From NCBI GenBank assembly GCA_002841605.1, contig PHAF01000124.1, forward strand, positions 1 to 5,555: DNA of 5,555 bases. Direction: 5' to 3'. Source of the DNA: Firmicutes bacterium HGW-Firmicutes-10 (lineage in GTDB: Bacteria > Bacillota_I > Bacilli_A > Erysipelotrichales > Erysipelotrichaceae). Of this stretch, positions 1 to 5,555 are shown piece after piece; the stretch's first letter is position 1; the number at the start of each line of letters is the position of its first letter. The translations under genes were made by a program, and so were the position numbers. A model generated the notes under the pieces. It searched no databases, had not been told where the DNA came from, and saw nothing but the letters and a program-made list of their open reading frames with translations.

Positions 1-56
1 TTGATCAGATCCATGATTTGAAGATAAATCGGCTTTGTGGATTCAAAGAGTTCCAT
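1..56 (-). CDS. GntR-family transcriptional regulator, N-terminal fragment (probably YtrA-like)
   Basis: Only the first 18 codons are inside the window, reading MELFESTKPIYLQIMDLI, and the gene continues past the left edge. The motif KPIYLQIMDLI, within the first 20 residues, is the characteristic opening of the GntR winged-helix DNA-binding domain (the 'PIY.QI...I' helix 1), most often seen in short YtrA-like regulators and in HutC/MocR-type members. The ATG at 54-56 is supported by a Shine-Dalgarno AAGGGAG at 62-68, five bases upstream. A strong promoter and a perfect palindrome precede it, suggesting that the protein represses its own transcription. YtrA-type genes are commonly followed by ABC transporter genes, but what follows here is outside the window. 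The family call is fairly safe despite the short fragment; the subfamily is inference, because the effector-binding domain is not visible. Confidence 0.75.
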   Translation of the reverse strand, partial: MELFESTKPIYLQIMDLI

Positions 57-77
57 GCGATCTCCCTTCTGTGTTAA

Positions 78-97
78 TGTATTAATCACTTAATACA
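78..97. promoter_or_regulatory. Palindromic operator candidate for the GntR-family regulator
   Basis: A perfect inverted repeat, TGTATTAA-N4-TTAATACA (arms 78-85 and 90-97), directly abuts the -10 box and covers the expected transcription start of the regulator gene. GntR-family operators are typically short palindromes with GT...AC ends, which this has. A protein bound here would block initiation, so negative autoregulation is the simplest reading. Binding by this particular protein is inferred from position alone. Confidence 0.7.
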
Positions 98-125
98 ATA
101 ATACAACTATTTTCGAAATTGTCAA
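98..125 (-). promoter_or_regulatory. Sigma-A-type promoter of the GntR-family regulator
   Basis: On the minus strand a perfect -35 TTGACA (120-125) is followed, after 16 bases, by TATTAT (98-103), five of six matches to the -10 consensus. Transcription would start near position 91, inside the palindrome at 78-97, giving a leader of about 35 nt before the ATG at 56. This is the best promoter in the window by consensus match. Confidence 0.8.
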
Positions 126-126
126 C

Positions 127-158
127 AAAAAAAGAGGAAATTTTTATTTTTCCTCTTT
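127..158 (-). terminator. Intrinsic terminator of the secreted-protein gene
   Basis: Read on the minus strand, a 10-bp stem AAAGAGGAAA / TTTCCTCTTT (149-158 with 131-140) closes an 8-nt A-rich loop and is followed by four further T residues (130-127). It begins 22 nt after the TAA stop at 181-183. The stem is AT-rich with only four G:C pairs, so efficiency may be moderate. The T-tract ends one base before the -35 box of the next gene. Confidence 0.8.
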
Positions 159-180
159 AGCTAAAATTTATCGTTGATTC

Positions 181-852
181 TTACGGTTGAACTAACAAGC
201 CACGACTTTGAAGATAGTTTTCAACAGCATTCCGATATTCAATATAGTTAGATTTTTCGACACCCAAGAAACTTGCACGAAGACCCATTAATTTAGCAAC
301 GTCAGAAATATAATTGCCTGACTTGTCATATTTCGGACTGATTCCTGCTGCTTTTAATAATTCTGCGGCAATGGCTGCTGCCGCTGGATATTCAACAACT
401 ATCGTCATCTGAATAACAACGAATTCTTCTGTATCTTCAACATCCGGCCATAAATTATCACTACCAGTAAATCCAACTACAACCTTAACAACATATGTAC
501 CCACATCATACAGATTAAAGGATAGTGCATCAGTAAATGTGATTTTGTCATTTACTGAAGATATTGGAGGATCGAGAATTACACTGTCTTTCGAAACGAA
601 TGCACCAGCGTTTTTAGAAACTAAAAGTTCATAACTTTCAACTCTACCTTGATTTGCATCGGAGCGGAAATTCACTTCAAAGGATACGTTAACAGTATAA
701 CCTGCTGCTAATTGCTCCGGAGTCAAAATCAAATCACTGATTGGGCTAATGGTTACTGATTCGACAAATTGATCAACAGGAGCAGCTGCTACTGAAACAA
801 TCAATGATGTGACAAAAAACAAACTAATGATTAATTTAAAGATATTTTTCAT
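181..852 (-). CDS. Secreted protein of unknown function (signal peptide, beta-sandwich-like region, helical C-terminal module)
   Basis: The product (223 aa) is not recognised. Residues 1-23 form a clear signal peptide: MKNIFK, then a hydrophobic stretch, then a V-A-A site, with likely cleavage between A23 and A24. Residues about 27-153 alternate hydrophobic and polar residues in strand-like runs and include 'YDVGTYVVKVVVGF' (115-128), reminiscent of the last strands of Ig-like or fibronectin-like folds. Residues about 155-223, starting at YPAAAAIAAELLKAAG, look helical and may be a small separate module. There is no LPXTG sorting signal, C-terminal membrane helix, lipobox cysteine or catalytic motif, so it is probably released or held non-covalently. 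The ATG is supported by AAAGGGA at 857-863. GC content in lines counted by eye is about 35-37%, against roughly 43-57% in lines from the neighbouring metabolic genes. It has its own terminator and a long leader, so it is probably transcribed alone. Expression as a real gene is well supported; its function is open. Confidence 0.85.
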   Translation of the reverse strand: MKNIFKLIISLFFVTSLIVSVAAAPVDQFVESVTISPISDLILTPEQLAAGYTVNVSFEVNFRSDANQGRVESYELLVSKNAGAFVSKDSVILDPPISSVNDKITFTDALSFNLYDVGTYVVKVVVGFTGSDNLWPDVEDTEEFVVIQMTIVVEYPAAAAIAAELLKAAGISPKYDKSGNYISDVAKLMGLRASFLGVEKSNYIEYRNAVENYLQSRGLLVQP

Positions 853-866
853 TTTGTCCCTTTCTT

Positions 867-880
867 ATGTATTTCTACAT
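867..880 (-). other. Small GAAA-loop hairpin next to the ribosome binding site
   Basis: On the minus strand ATGTA-GAAA-TACAT forms a perfect 5-bp stem closed by a GNRA-type tetraloop. It ends 3 nt before the Shine-Dalgarno AAAGGGA (857-863) of the secreted-protein gene. It could stabilise the mRNA or influence ribosome access. The stem has only one G:C pair, so it would be weak, and it may be coincidental. Confidence 0.35.
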
Positions 881-1003
881 TTATGATTCCCCACTACAAA
901 ATTAAACGAAATTCTAATAATGCCCCCCTTTCGACCCACCTAAGATTAGGAGCTAAAAACATTCTAACTCAAATAATGGTTTTAAACTCCTTCTAGTAGT
1001 CAA

Positions 1004-1035
1004 AATATATCATCTCTCAGTTAGTTTTCGGTTAG
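1004..1035 (-). promoter_or_regulatory. Possible response-regulator-controlled promoter of the secreted-protein gene
   Basis: On the minus strand two CTAAC pentamers (1031-1035 and 1020-1024) repeat with a period of 11 bases and are separated by an A-rich spacer. The sequence TATATT (1004-1009, five of six matches to the -10 consensus) follows 10 bases later. No good -35 hexamer is present at the right distance; the repeats lie across that region. This layout, tandem 11-bp repeats in place of the -35, is typical of promoters activated by OmpR/PhoB-family response regulators. If used, it would give a leader of about 145 nt. The assignment is by eye, and no regulator gene is in the window. Confidence 0.35.
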
Positions 1036-1041
1036 AAATTC

Positions 1042-1075
1042 AAAAAAAAACAGGATTCATTTGTTAAATCCTGTT
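1042..1075 (-). terminator. Intrinsic terminator of the lactonase-family gene
   Basis: On the minus strand a 9-bp stem AACAGGATT / AATCCTGTT (1067-1075 with 1049-1057) with a 9-nt loop runs into a long T-tract (1042-1050, the last two bases shared with the stem). It lies 8 nt after the TGA stop. It is a canonical Rho-independent terminator and separates this gene from the secreted-protein gene downstream. Confidence 0.9.
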
Positions 1076-1083
1076 AATTACTT

Positions 1084-2046
1084 TCAATCAAAGAGGATAC
1101 AGACGGGTTCTGGGACATAAACATCCCTTTGAAGCAATGACAGCTTTCCGGTGGTAATGTCTCTTCTAAATAATGTAAGCGTATTGGATTCCATATTCCC
1201 GACAACCAGATATTCATCATCCGGACTCAAATTGAAATCCCTGGGATGAACACCTTCTGTGGAGACATTTTGAATCATCTTCACAAACCGTCCATACTCC
1301 ATCGTTTCAAATACACTGATCGAGTCATGACCACGGTTGGACGCATAAATGAAATTGCCATCTTTGGTGATCCGGATGGCCGCTCCCCACTTCTTATCAT
1401 CCTCACCTTCCGGTAAAAGACTCTTCTTACTCATCAATTCAAAACCGTTTTTATCCAGTTTCAATACGAGCAATTCACTGCTTAACTCGGTCAAGACATA
1501 GATATAGGGTTCTTCCGGATGTACGACCAGATGGCGCGGACCGCTTCCCTTTTCACAACGGAAGTGGTGTAAAAAGGATAACTTATTATTTTGTCCGATC
1601 GTATAAGCATAAACGGCATCCAATCCCAAATCACACACAAAGACCAGATTATACCGAGCGTCATACATAATGAAGTGAGCTCTTGAGCCTTTTTCAAAGT
1701 TGATTTTTTGAATGTGCTGAAGTTTTCCGTCAAAAGTGAACACATCGACACAACCCTTATGATAGTTGGCTGTCATGACGACGTTTCGCTCCTTGATCAC
1801 AGACACATAGCATGGCGGTGATCCTTCTTCGGTGAACTGATCGACCAAGACCGATGCCCGAAAAGCAGCAATACCACCCTTTTCACCATCCTTAACGACC
1901 GTAAACAACGTATCCCGCATCTTCGCAAGATAAGTCGGACTGCCGATTTCATGAATCATGTTGATGTTCCACAATTTGTCATGAAGTTCGATGGTATAAA
2001 CTCCCTTGCTCTCATTTTTTGTATAGGTTCCTACTGTAATTTTCAT
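1084..2046 (-). CDS. Lactonase family protein (6-phosphogluconolactonase-like beta-propeller)
   Basis: This 320-aa protein matches the seven-bladed beta-propeller lactonase family (Pfam Lactonase, COG2706, E. coli Pgl/YbhE type). Visible signatures, in order, are the opening MKITVGTYTKNESKGVYTIE (1-20), SPPCYVSV (76-83), NYHKGCVDVF (94-103), SRAHF (121-125), the strongly conserved VCDLGLDAVYAY (137-148), GSGPRHLVVHP (167-177), GAAIRITKDG then YASNRGHDSISVF (221-246), and HPRDFNLSPDDEYLVVGN (267-284). The family's founding activity is hydrolysis of 6-phospho-glucono-1,5-lactone in the oxidative pentose phosphate pathway, in the cytoplasm; many paralogues have untested substrates, so the specificity is inferred. 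No signal peptide is present. The length is at the short end for the family (usually about 330-390). The ATG at 2044-2046 has an excellent GGAGGT site at 2053-2058, 6 bases away. The stop is TGA, with a TAA one codon later in frame. It lies 101 nt after ppdK, separated from it by a terminator. Confidence 0.88.
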   Translation of the reverse strand: MKITVGTYTKNESKGVYTIELHDKLWNINMIHEIGSPTYLAKMRDTLFTVVKDGEKGGIAAFRASVLVDQFTEEGSPPCYVSVIKERNVVMTANYHKGCVDVFTFDGKLQHIQKINFEKGSRAHFIMYDARYNLVFVCDLGLDAVYAYTIGQNNKLSFLHHFRCEKGSGPRHLVVHPEEPYIYVLTELSSELLVLKLDKNGFELMSKKSLLPEGEDDKKWGAAIRITKDGNFIYASNRGHDSISVFETMEYGRFVKMIQNVSTEGVHPRDFNLSPDDEYLVVGNMESNTLTLFRRDITTGKLSLLQRDVYVPEPVCILFD

Positions 2047-2064
2047 AATGGTACCTCCATTTCA

Positions 2065-2093
2065 ATCATAGTCAACAACGGTGACATAAGCAA
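2065..2093 (-). promoter_or_regulatory. Candidate promoter of the lactonase-family gene
   Basis: On the minus strand TTGCTT (2088-2093) and TATGAT (2065-2070, five of six matches) are separated by an ideal 17 bases. The predicted start, near 2058, falls at the edge of the Shine-Dalgarno (2053-2058), leaving a very short leader of about 12 nt. That makes the call uncertain, but a promoter is expected between the ppdK terminator and this gene, and no better pair was seen. Confidence 0.4.
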
Positions 2094-2109
2094 GCGAAAA
2101 GAAAATGAG

Positions 2110-2141
2110 AAAAAGAAAACTGCACTTAATTCAGTGCAGTT
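2110..2141 (-). terminator. Intrinsic terminator of ppdK
   Basis: On the minus strand a perfect 9-bp stem AACTGCACT / AGTGCAGTT (2133-2141 with 2118-2126) with a 6-nt loop is followed by a T-rich tract interrupted by one C (2110-2117). It starts only 6 nt after the TAA stop of ppdK. It should largely isolate ppdK from the downstream lactonase-family gene. Confidence 0.88.
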
Positions 2142-2147
2142 AACGAA

Positions 2148-4781
2148 TTATTTCTTGTTTTTTGCCTTCAATGCCGAATGAGCCGCTGCTAAACGAGCAA
2201 TCGGTACACGGAATGGAGAACACGAAACATAAGACAGACCGGCATTATGGAAGAATTCGATCGAACTCGGATCGCCGCCATGCTCACCGCAGACACCGAC
2301 TTTCAAGTTAGGACGAGTTTCTTTACCCAGTTTTGTAGCCAGGGATACAAGTTTACCGACACCTCGTTGATCTAAACGGGCAAATGGATCTTGTTCGTAA
2401 ATCTTCTTATCATAATAATGTGTCAAGAAATTGGCAGCATCATCACGTGAGAAACCAAAGGTCATCTGAGACAAGTCATTGGTACCAAAGGAGAAGAACT
2501 CAGCTTCCGTAGCGATTTCATCGGCCAACAGAGCTGCCCGCGGGATCTCGATCATCGTACCGACCAAGTACTTCAAATCAATTCCGCTCTTGGCGATCAG
2601 TTCATCCGCAACGCGAACGACGATGTCCTTGACATACTTCAATTCCTTCACTTCACCAACCAACGGAATCATGATTTCCGGCAATAACGACCATTCCGGA
2701 TGTCTTTTACTTACATTGATTGCAGCTTCGATGACAGCTTGCGTTTGCATTTCAGCAATTTCCGGATAAGAAACTGCCAAACGGCATCCACGATGACCCA
2801 TCATCGGATTAAATTCATGTAAAGAAGAAATGACATTCTTCAACTCTGAAACTTCAAGTTTCATCTCAGCAGCCAAAGCGACGATGTCCGCTTCTTCTGT
2901 CGGCAAGAACTCATGCAATGGCGGATCCAAATAACGGATCGTGACCGGACGGTCTTCCATCGCTTCATAAATACCTTCAAAGTCTTCGCGTTGCATCGGC
3001 AATAACTTCGCTAACGCTTTGCGGCGTTGTTCTTCGGACTTCGAAACGATCATCTCACGCATCGCTTTGATACGGTCGCCCTCGAAGAACATATGTTCGG
3101 TACGAACCAGACCAATACCCTCAGCCCCAAAGGAAACAGCTTGACGTGCATCTTTCGGAGTATCCGCATTGGTACGGACTTTCAACGTACGGAATTCATC
3201 AGCCCAAGCCATCAATGTTCCAAAGTCACCGGTAATCGATGCCGGAACGGTTTTGATTGCTTCACCGTAAATCTTACCGGTAGAACCATCCAAGGAGATA
3301 TCATCCCCTTCATTAAACGTTCTGCCACCCAAGACAAACGACTTCTTGCTTGTAAACTTAATATCACCACAACCGGATACACAGCAAGTACCCATACCAC
3401 GGGCAACGACCGCTGCATGCGATGTCATACCGCCGCGAGCCGTCAAGATACCTTGAGATACATGCATACCTTCAATGTCTTCCGGAGATGTTTCTAGACG
3501 AACCAAAATAACTTTTTGACCACGGTTGGTCCACTCAACGGCATCTTCTGCCGTAAAGACGACTTTACCGGTCGCTGCACCCGGAGATGCCGGCAATGCC
3601 GAACCTACCGGAACAGCTGCTTTGATTGCGGCCGGATCGAATGTCGGATGCAACAAAGCATCCAATTGCTTCGGATCGACCTGCAAGACAGCTTTTTCCT
3701 TAGTGATCAAACCTTCTTCAACCAAATCAACCGCGATTTTCAGTGCAGCGGCAGCTGTGCGCTTACCGTTACGTGTCTGAAGCATAAACAGTTCTCCGCG
3801 TTCAATGGTAAATTCCATATCCTGCATGTCTCTGTAATGTTCTTCCAAACGGTTGCAAATAGCCACAAACTCATCATAAGCATGAGGCATGATGTCTTTG
3901 AGTTCTTCAATGGTCTTCGGCGTACGGATACCCGCAACGACGTCTTCCCCTTGAGCATTCATCAAAAACTCACCATACAACTTGTTTTCACCGGTCGATG
4001 GATTACGGGTAAAGGCAACGCCTGTACCACAATCTTCACCCATGTTACCAAATACCATCATTTGCACATTGACAGCCGTACCCCAGTTGGAAGGAATGTC
4101 ATTCATGCGACGATAGTAAATAGCACGCGGGTTGTTCCACGAACGGAACACAGCGGTAACCGACTCAACCAGCTGTAAGCGCGGATCAGACGGAAATTCA
4201 AAACCTTTATGTTTTAAGAAATAAGCTTTGAAACGGTTGACCATTTCCTTTAAATCATCGGCAGAAAACTCAGTGTCGAGCTTTACGCCTTTTTCATGTT
4301 TCATCTCATCGATGATGTGTTCGAAGTTGTGTTTTGGCAGATCCATAACGACATCCGAAAACATTTGGATGAAACGGCGATAAGAATCATAAGCGAAACG
4401 CGGATTGTTGGTCAAAGCCGCAAAGCCTTCAACGACCACGTCGTTTAAACCAAGATTCAAAATCGTATCCATCATCCCCGGCATCGAAGCACGGGAACCG
4501 GAACGAACCGAAACCAACAACGGATTGGTCGGATCACCGAATTTCTTACCCGAAATTTCTTCGAGTTTTGTCAAGTAAGCAAAAATTTCATCTACGATTT
4601 CCGGTGCAATTTGTTCCTTGTCGTCATAGTAACGGGTACAAGCTTCTGTTGTAACAATGAATCCATGGGGAACAGGCATTCCTAAACTGGTCATATCGGC
4701 CAGATTAGCACCCTTACCACCCAAGAGCTCACGCATTTTACCGCTACCTTCCGAGAATAAATACACATATTTGTGACTCAT
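2148..4781 (-). CDS. ppdK: Pyruvate, phosphate dikinase
   Basis: This complete 877-aa cytoplasmic enzyme reversibly converts ATP, phosphate and pyruvate to AMP, pyrophosphate and PEP. It acts glycolytically or gluconeogenically depending on pyrophosphate supply. The N-terminal ATP-grasp region (about 1-340) shows GGKGANLADM (21-30, with K23), SVRSGSRASMPGMMDT (91-106) and the MEFTIERGELFMLQTRNGKR segment (322-341). The swivelling phosphohistidine domain has GGMTSHAAVVARG (450-462), with catalytic H455. T453 is at the position phosphorylated by the DUF299 PPDK regulatory protein in other PPDKs. The C-terminal PEP/pyruvate barrel has GIGLVRTEHMFF (555-566), RPVTIRYLDPP (611-621), MGHRGCRL (661-668), GTMIEIPRAAL with E745 (741-751), FGTNDLSQ with N768 and D769 (765-772), and GVCGEHGGDP with catalytic C831 (829-838). 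H455, E745, N768 and C831 fall at the same numbers as in the Clostridium symbiosum enzyme. All key residues are intact and the length is normal. The ATG follows AAGGAGG (4786-4792) with a slightly short 4-nt gap. No regulatory-protein gene is in the window. Confidence 0.98.
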   Translation of the reverse strand: MSHKYVYLFSEGSGKMRELLGGKGANLADMTSLGMPVPHGFIVTTEACTRYYDDKEQIAPEIVDEIFAYLTKLEEISGKKFGDPTNPLLVSVRSGSRASMPGMMDTILNLGLNDVVVEGFAALTNNPRFAYDSYRRFIQMFSDVVMDLPKHNFEHIIDEMKHEKGVKLDTEFSADDLKEMVNRFKAYFLKHKGFEFPSDPRLQLVESVTAVFRSWNNPRAIYYRRMNDIPSNWGTAVNVQMMVFGNMGEDCGTGVAFTRNPSTGENKLYGEFLMNAQGEDVVAGIRTPKTIEELKDIMPHAYDEFVAICNRLEEHYRDMQDMEFTIERGELFMLQTRNGKRTAAAALKIAVDLVEEGLITKEKAVLQVDPKQLDALLHPTFDPAAIKAAVPVGSALPASPGAATGKVVFTAEDAVEWTNRGQKVILVRLETSPEDIEGMHVSQGILTARGGMTSHAAVVARGMGTCCVSGCGDIKFTSKKSFVLGGRTFNEGDDISLDGSTGKIYGEAIKTVPASITGDFGTLMAWADEFRTLKVRTNADTPKDARQAVSFGAEGIGLVRTEHMFFEGDRIKAMREMIVSKSEEQRRKALAKLLPMQREDFEGIYEAMEDRPVTIRYLDPPLHEFLPTEEADIVALAAEMKLEVSELKNVISSLHEFNPMMGHRGCRLAVSYPEIAEMQTQAVIEAAINVSKRHPEWSLLPEIMIPLVGEVKELKYVKDIVVRVADELIAKSGIDLKYLVGTMIEIPRAALLADEIATEAEFFSFGTNDLSQMTFGFSRDDAANFLTHYYDKKIYEQDPFARLDQRGVGKLVSLATKLGKETRPNLKVGVCGEHGGDPSSIEFFHNAGLSYVSCSPFRVPIARLAAAHSALKAKNKK

Positions 4782-4823
4782 ATTTCCTCCTTAGGCAAAA
4801 AGCCAAACTTTCATACGCACAAT

Positions 4824-4829
4824 ATTATA
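4824..4829 (-). promoter_or_regulatory. -10 box of the ppdK promoter
   Basis: A perfect TATAAT on the minus strand lies between valS and ppdK, predicting a start near 4817 and a leader of about 36 nt. The hexamer 17 bases upstream (TAGTAA, 4847-4852) is a poor -35, and there is no TG extension. Transcription may therefore need help from a protein bound at the adjacent repeat cluster. Confidence 0.65.
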
Positions 4830-4843
4830 CTAAAATTTCCCTC

Positions 4844-4870
4844 GATTTACTACTGTAAACACCGTAAATC
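4844..4870. promoter_or_regulatory. Cluster of TTTAC/GTAAA half-sites over the ppdK -35 region
   Basis: On the plus strand GATTTAC (4844-4850) is followed by two inverted partners, GTAAA at 4855-4859 and GTAAATC at 4864-4870. The first pair makes the palindrome TTTAC-N4-GTAAA (4846-4859), centred on where the -35 box should be; the outer pair has 7-bp arms separated by 13 bases. The right edge overlaps the valS stop codon. A protein binding here could activate or repress ppdK. I do not recognise the motif as a known operator. As RNA the outer arms could form a hairpin, but no T-tract follows. Confidence 0.4.
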
Positions 4871-5555
4871 AAGCCAATTCCGACAAACGCGCCTCGACAA
4901 TTTCCAACTGACGGCGATATTCGGCTAACTTTGCCTTTTCACCCTCAACTTTCACAGCCGGAGCCTTATTTATGAAATTCGGATTGGACAACATGCCCTC
5001 ACCGCGCTCGATTTCACCGATCAACCGCTTCTTCTCACTGCTCAACTTCTCCTGCTCGGCTGCCCTATCGATAAGTCCCTCACTCGAAAGAACAAGGGAT
5101 GCTTTCAATACCGGCAATACCATCGAATCTCCCTCAACAGACGGAACTATGGTCAGATTGACCATCTTCTTAATCACGGAAGCGATGGCTTGTGAAACAA
5201 CAGACACCTGATCATCAACGACGATCTGGCCCTTAAGTTCGATTGCATACTTGATGCTCTTGCTCAAACGCAGTTCACGAACGGTTGAAATGATGCTGAT
5301 GAGCTGTTCGATTTGCGCCATATCCACCTTCTCAACAACAAATGGTGTCGGCCACGCACTGACACAACAAGCTTCATCACTGAGCTGAGCATAGATTTCC
5401 TCTGTGACAAAAGGCATAAACGGATGTAACAGCTTGATGATGGCCTTCAAACTGACATACAGCGTAGATACACTGGCCAGACGGACATTGGCGTCTTCAC
5501 TGTTTAACCCGGGCTTGCTCAACTCGATATACCACGAGCAGAAATCATCCCAGAC
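4869..5555 (-). CDS. valS: Valyl-tRNA synthetase, C-terminal 228 residues (5' end outside window)
   Basis: The reading frame is open to the right edge and begins VWDDFCSWYIELSKPGL, the hallmark segment at the start of the class Ia anticodon-binding domain of ValRS. Within the fragment, LLHPFMPFVTEEIYAQL (residues 42-58) is the conserved helix of that domain. Residues about 161-228 are charged and heptad-like, including LSNPNFINKAPAVKVEGEKA (189-208), which matches the C-terminal coiled-coil arm that contacts tRNA-Val. The full enzyme, about 880 aa, charges tRNA-Val with valine. The catalytic HIGH and KMSKS motifs and the editing domain are upstream of the window. A TTG at 5520-5522 is internal, not a start. 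The stop is TGA, 87 nt before ppdK. No intrinsic terminator is evident after it, so some transcripts may run into ppdK. Confidence 0.96.
   Translation of the reverse strand, partial: VWDDFCSWYIELSKPGLNSEDANVRLASVSTLYVSLKAIIKLLHPFMPFVTEEIYAQLSDEACCVSAWPTPFVVEKVDMAQIEQLISIISTVRELRLSKSIKYAIELKGQIVVDDQVSVVSQAIASVIKKMVNLTIVPSVEGDSMVLPVLKASLVLSSEGLIDRAAEQEKLSSEKKRLIGEIERGEGMLSNPNFINKAPAVKVEGEKAKLAEYRRQLEIVEARLSELA

Noticed and set aside
998..1003. TTGACT (minus strand) as a -35 box for the secreted-protein gene
   Set aside because: At 16-18 base spacing the matching hexamers (such as ACCATT or CCATTA) are poor; only CATTAT at an unfavourable 19-base spacing comes near.
1084..1086. TGA as tryptophan (code 4) in the lactonase-family gene, because a TAA follows one codon later
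   Set aside because: The protein ends at a normal family position, valS also ends in TGA, and tryptophans in the conserved proteins are encoded by TGG; the extra TAA is simply a backup stop.
2070..2075. TTGACT (minus strand) as a -35 box upstream of the lactonase-family gene
   Set aside because: Only about 23 bases separate it from the ATG, leaving no room for a -10 box and leader; the hexamer overlaps the better TATGAT candidate.
1951..2181. Plus-strand open frame of 76 codons spanning the lactonase start and the ppdK terminator
   Set aside because: It crosses the start of one gene, a terminator hairpin and the end of ppdK on the opposite strand. The product has low-complexity lysine runs and looks like a chance frame.
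3516..4178. Long plus-strand open frame (220 codons) opposite ppdK, and a similar one at 3027-3497
   Set aside because: Both lie entirely antisense to a well-conserved enzyme. Their products are Cys/Arg/His-rich with no recognisable domain, as expected for the reverse strand of a coding sequence.
4854..4859. TTTACA (minus strand) as the -35 box of the ppdK promoter
   Set aside because: It matches five of six consensus bases but lies 24 bases from the TATAAT, too far for a sigma-A promoter.
4869..5522. A separate 217-residue protein starting at the TTG at 5520-5522
   Set aside because: The frame continues upstream to the window edge as VWDDFCSWYIE, the conserved ValRS sequence, so this is an internal codon of valS.
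1..5555. CRISPR array, insertion sequence, tRNA/rRNA gene or attachment site
   Set aside because: No regularly spaced repeats, transposase frames, cloverleaf-like sequences or long terminal repeats were seen on either strand.

Overview
All recognisable genes in this window are on the minus strand. In the order of transcription (right to left) they are: the 3' end of valS (valyl-tRNA synthetase), a complete ppdK (pyruvate, phosphate dikinase), a complete lactonase-family beta-propeller protein (6-phosphogluconolactonase-like), a secreted protein of unknown function, and the first 18 codons of a GntR-family transcriptional regulator that runs off the left edge. No plus-strand gene, RNA gene, mobile element or CRISPR array is visible.

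The organism looks like a low-to-moderate GC Gram-positive bacterium (Bacillota). Shine-Dalgarno sites are strong (GGAGGT, AAGGAGG, AAAGGGA), promoters resemble sigma-A sites, and U-tract hairpin terminators sit immediately after the genes. TGA is used as a stop codon (valS and the lactonase gene), which argues against a code-4 mollicute. An Erysipelotrichia-like gut Firmicute would fit, but this is an impression and not a demonstrated placement.

The genes look like separate transcription units rather than one operon. ppdK, the lactonase gene and the secreted-protein gene each end in an intrinsic terminator. valS has no obvious terminator, so some read-through into ppdK is possible, although ppdK also has its own perfect TATAAT box. 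ppdK and the lactonase-like protein both belong to central carbon metabolism (PEP/pyruvate interconversion and possibly the oxidative pentose phosphate pathway). valS is housekeeping. The secreted-protein gene is clearly more AT-rich than its neighbours and has a leader of about 145-190 nt.

No undescribed multi-gene system is evident. The most interesting signals are regulatory. A perfect 8+8 bp palindrome overlaps the presumed start of transcription of the GntR gene (probable autoregulation). An 11-bp-period direct repeat lies 10 bp upstream of a -10-like box ahead of the secreted-protein gene (response-regulator style). A cluster of TTTAC/GTAAA half-sites lies on the poor -35 region of ppdK. 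The secreted two-part protein is the only unrecognised gene product.
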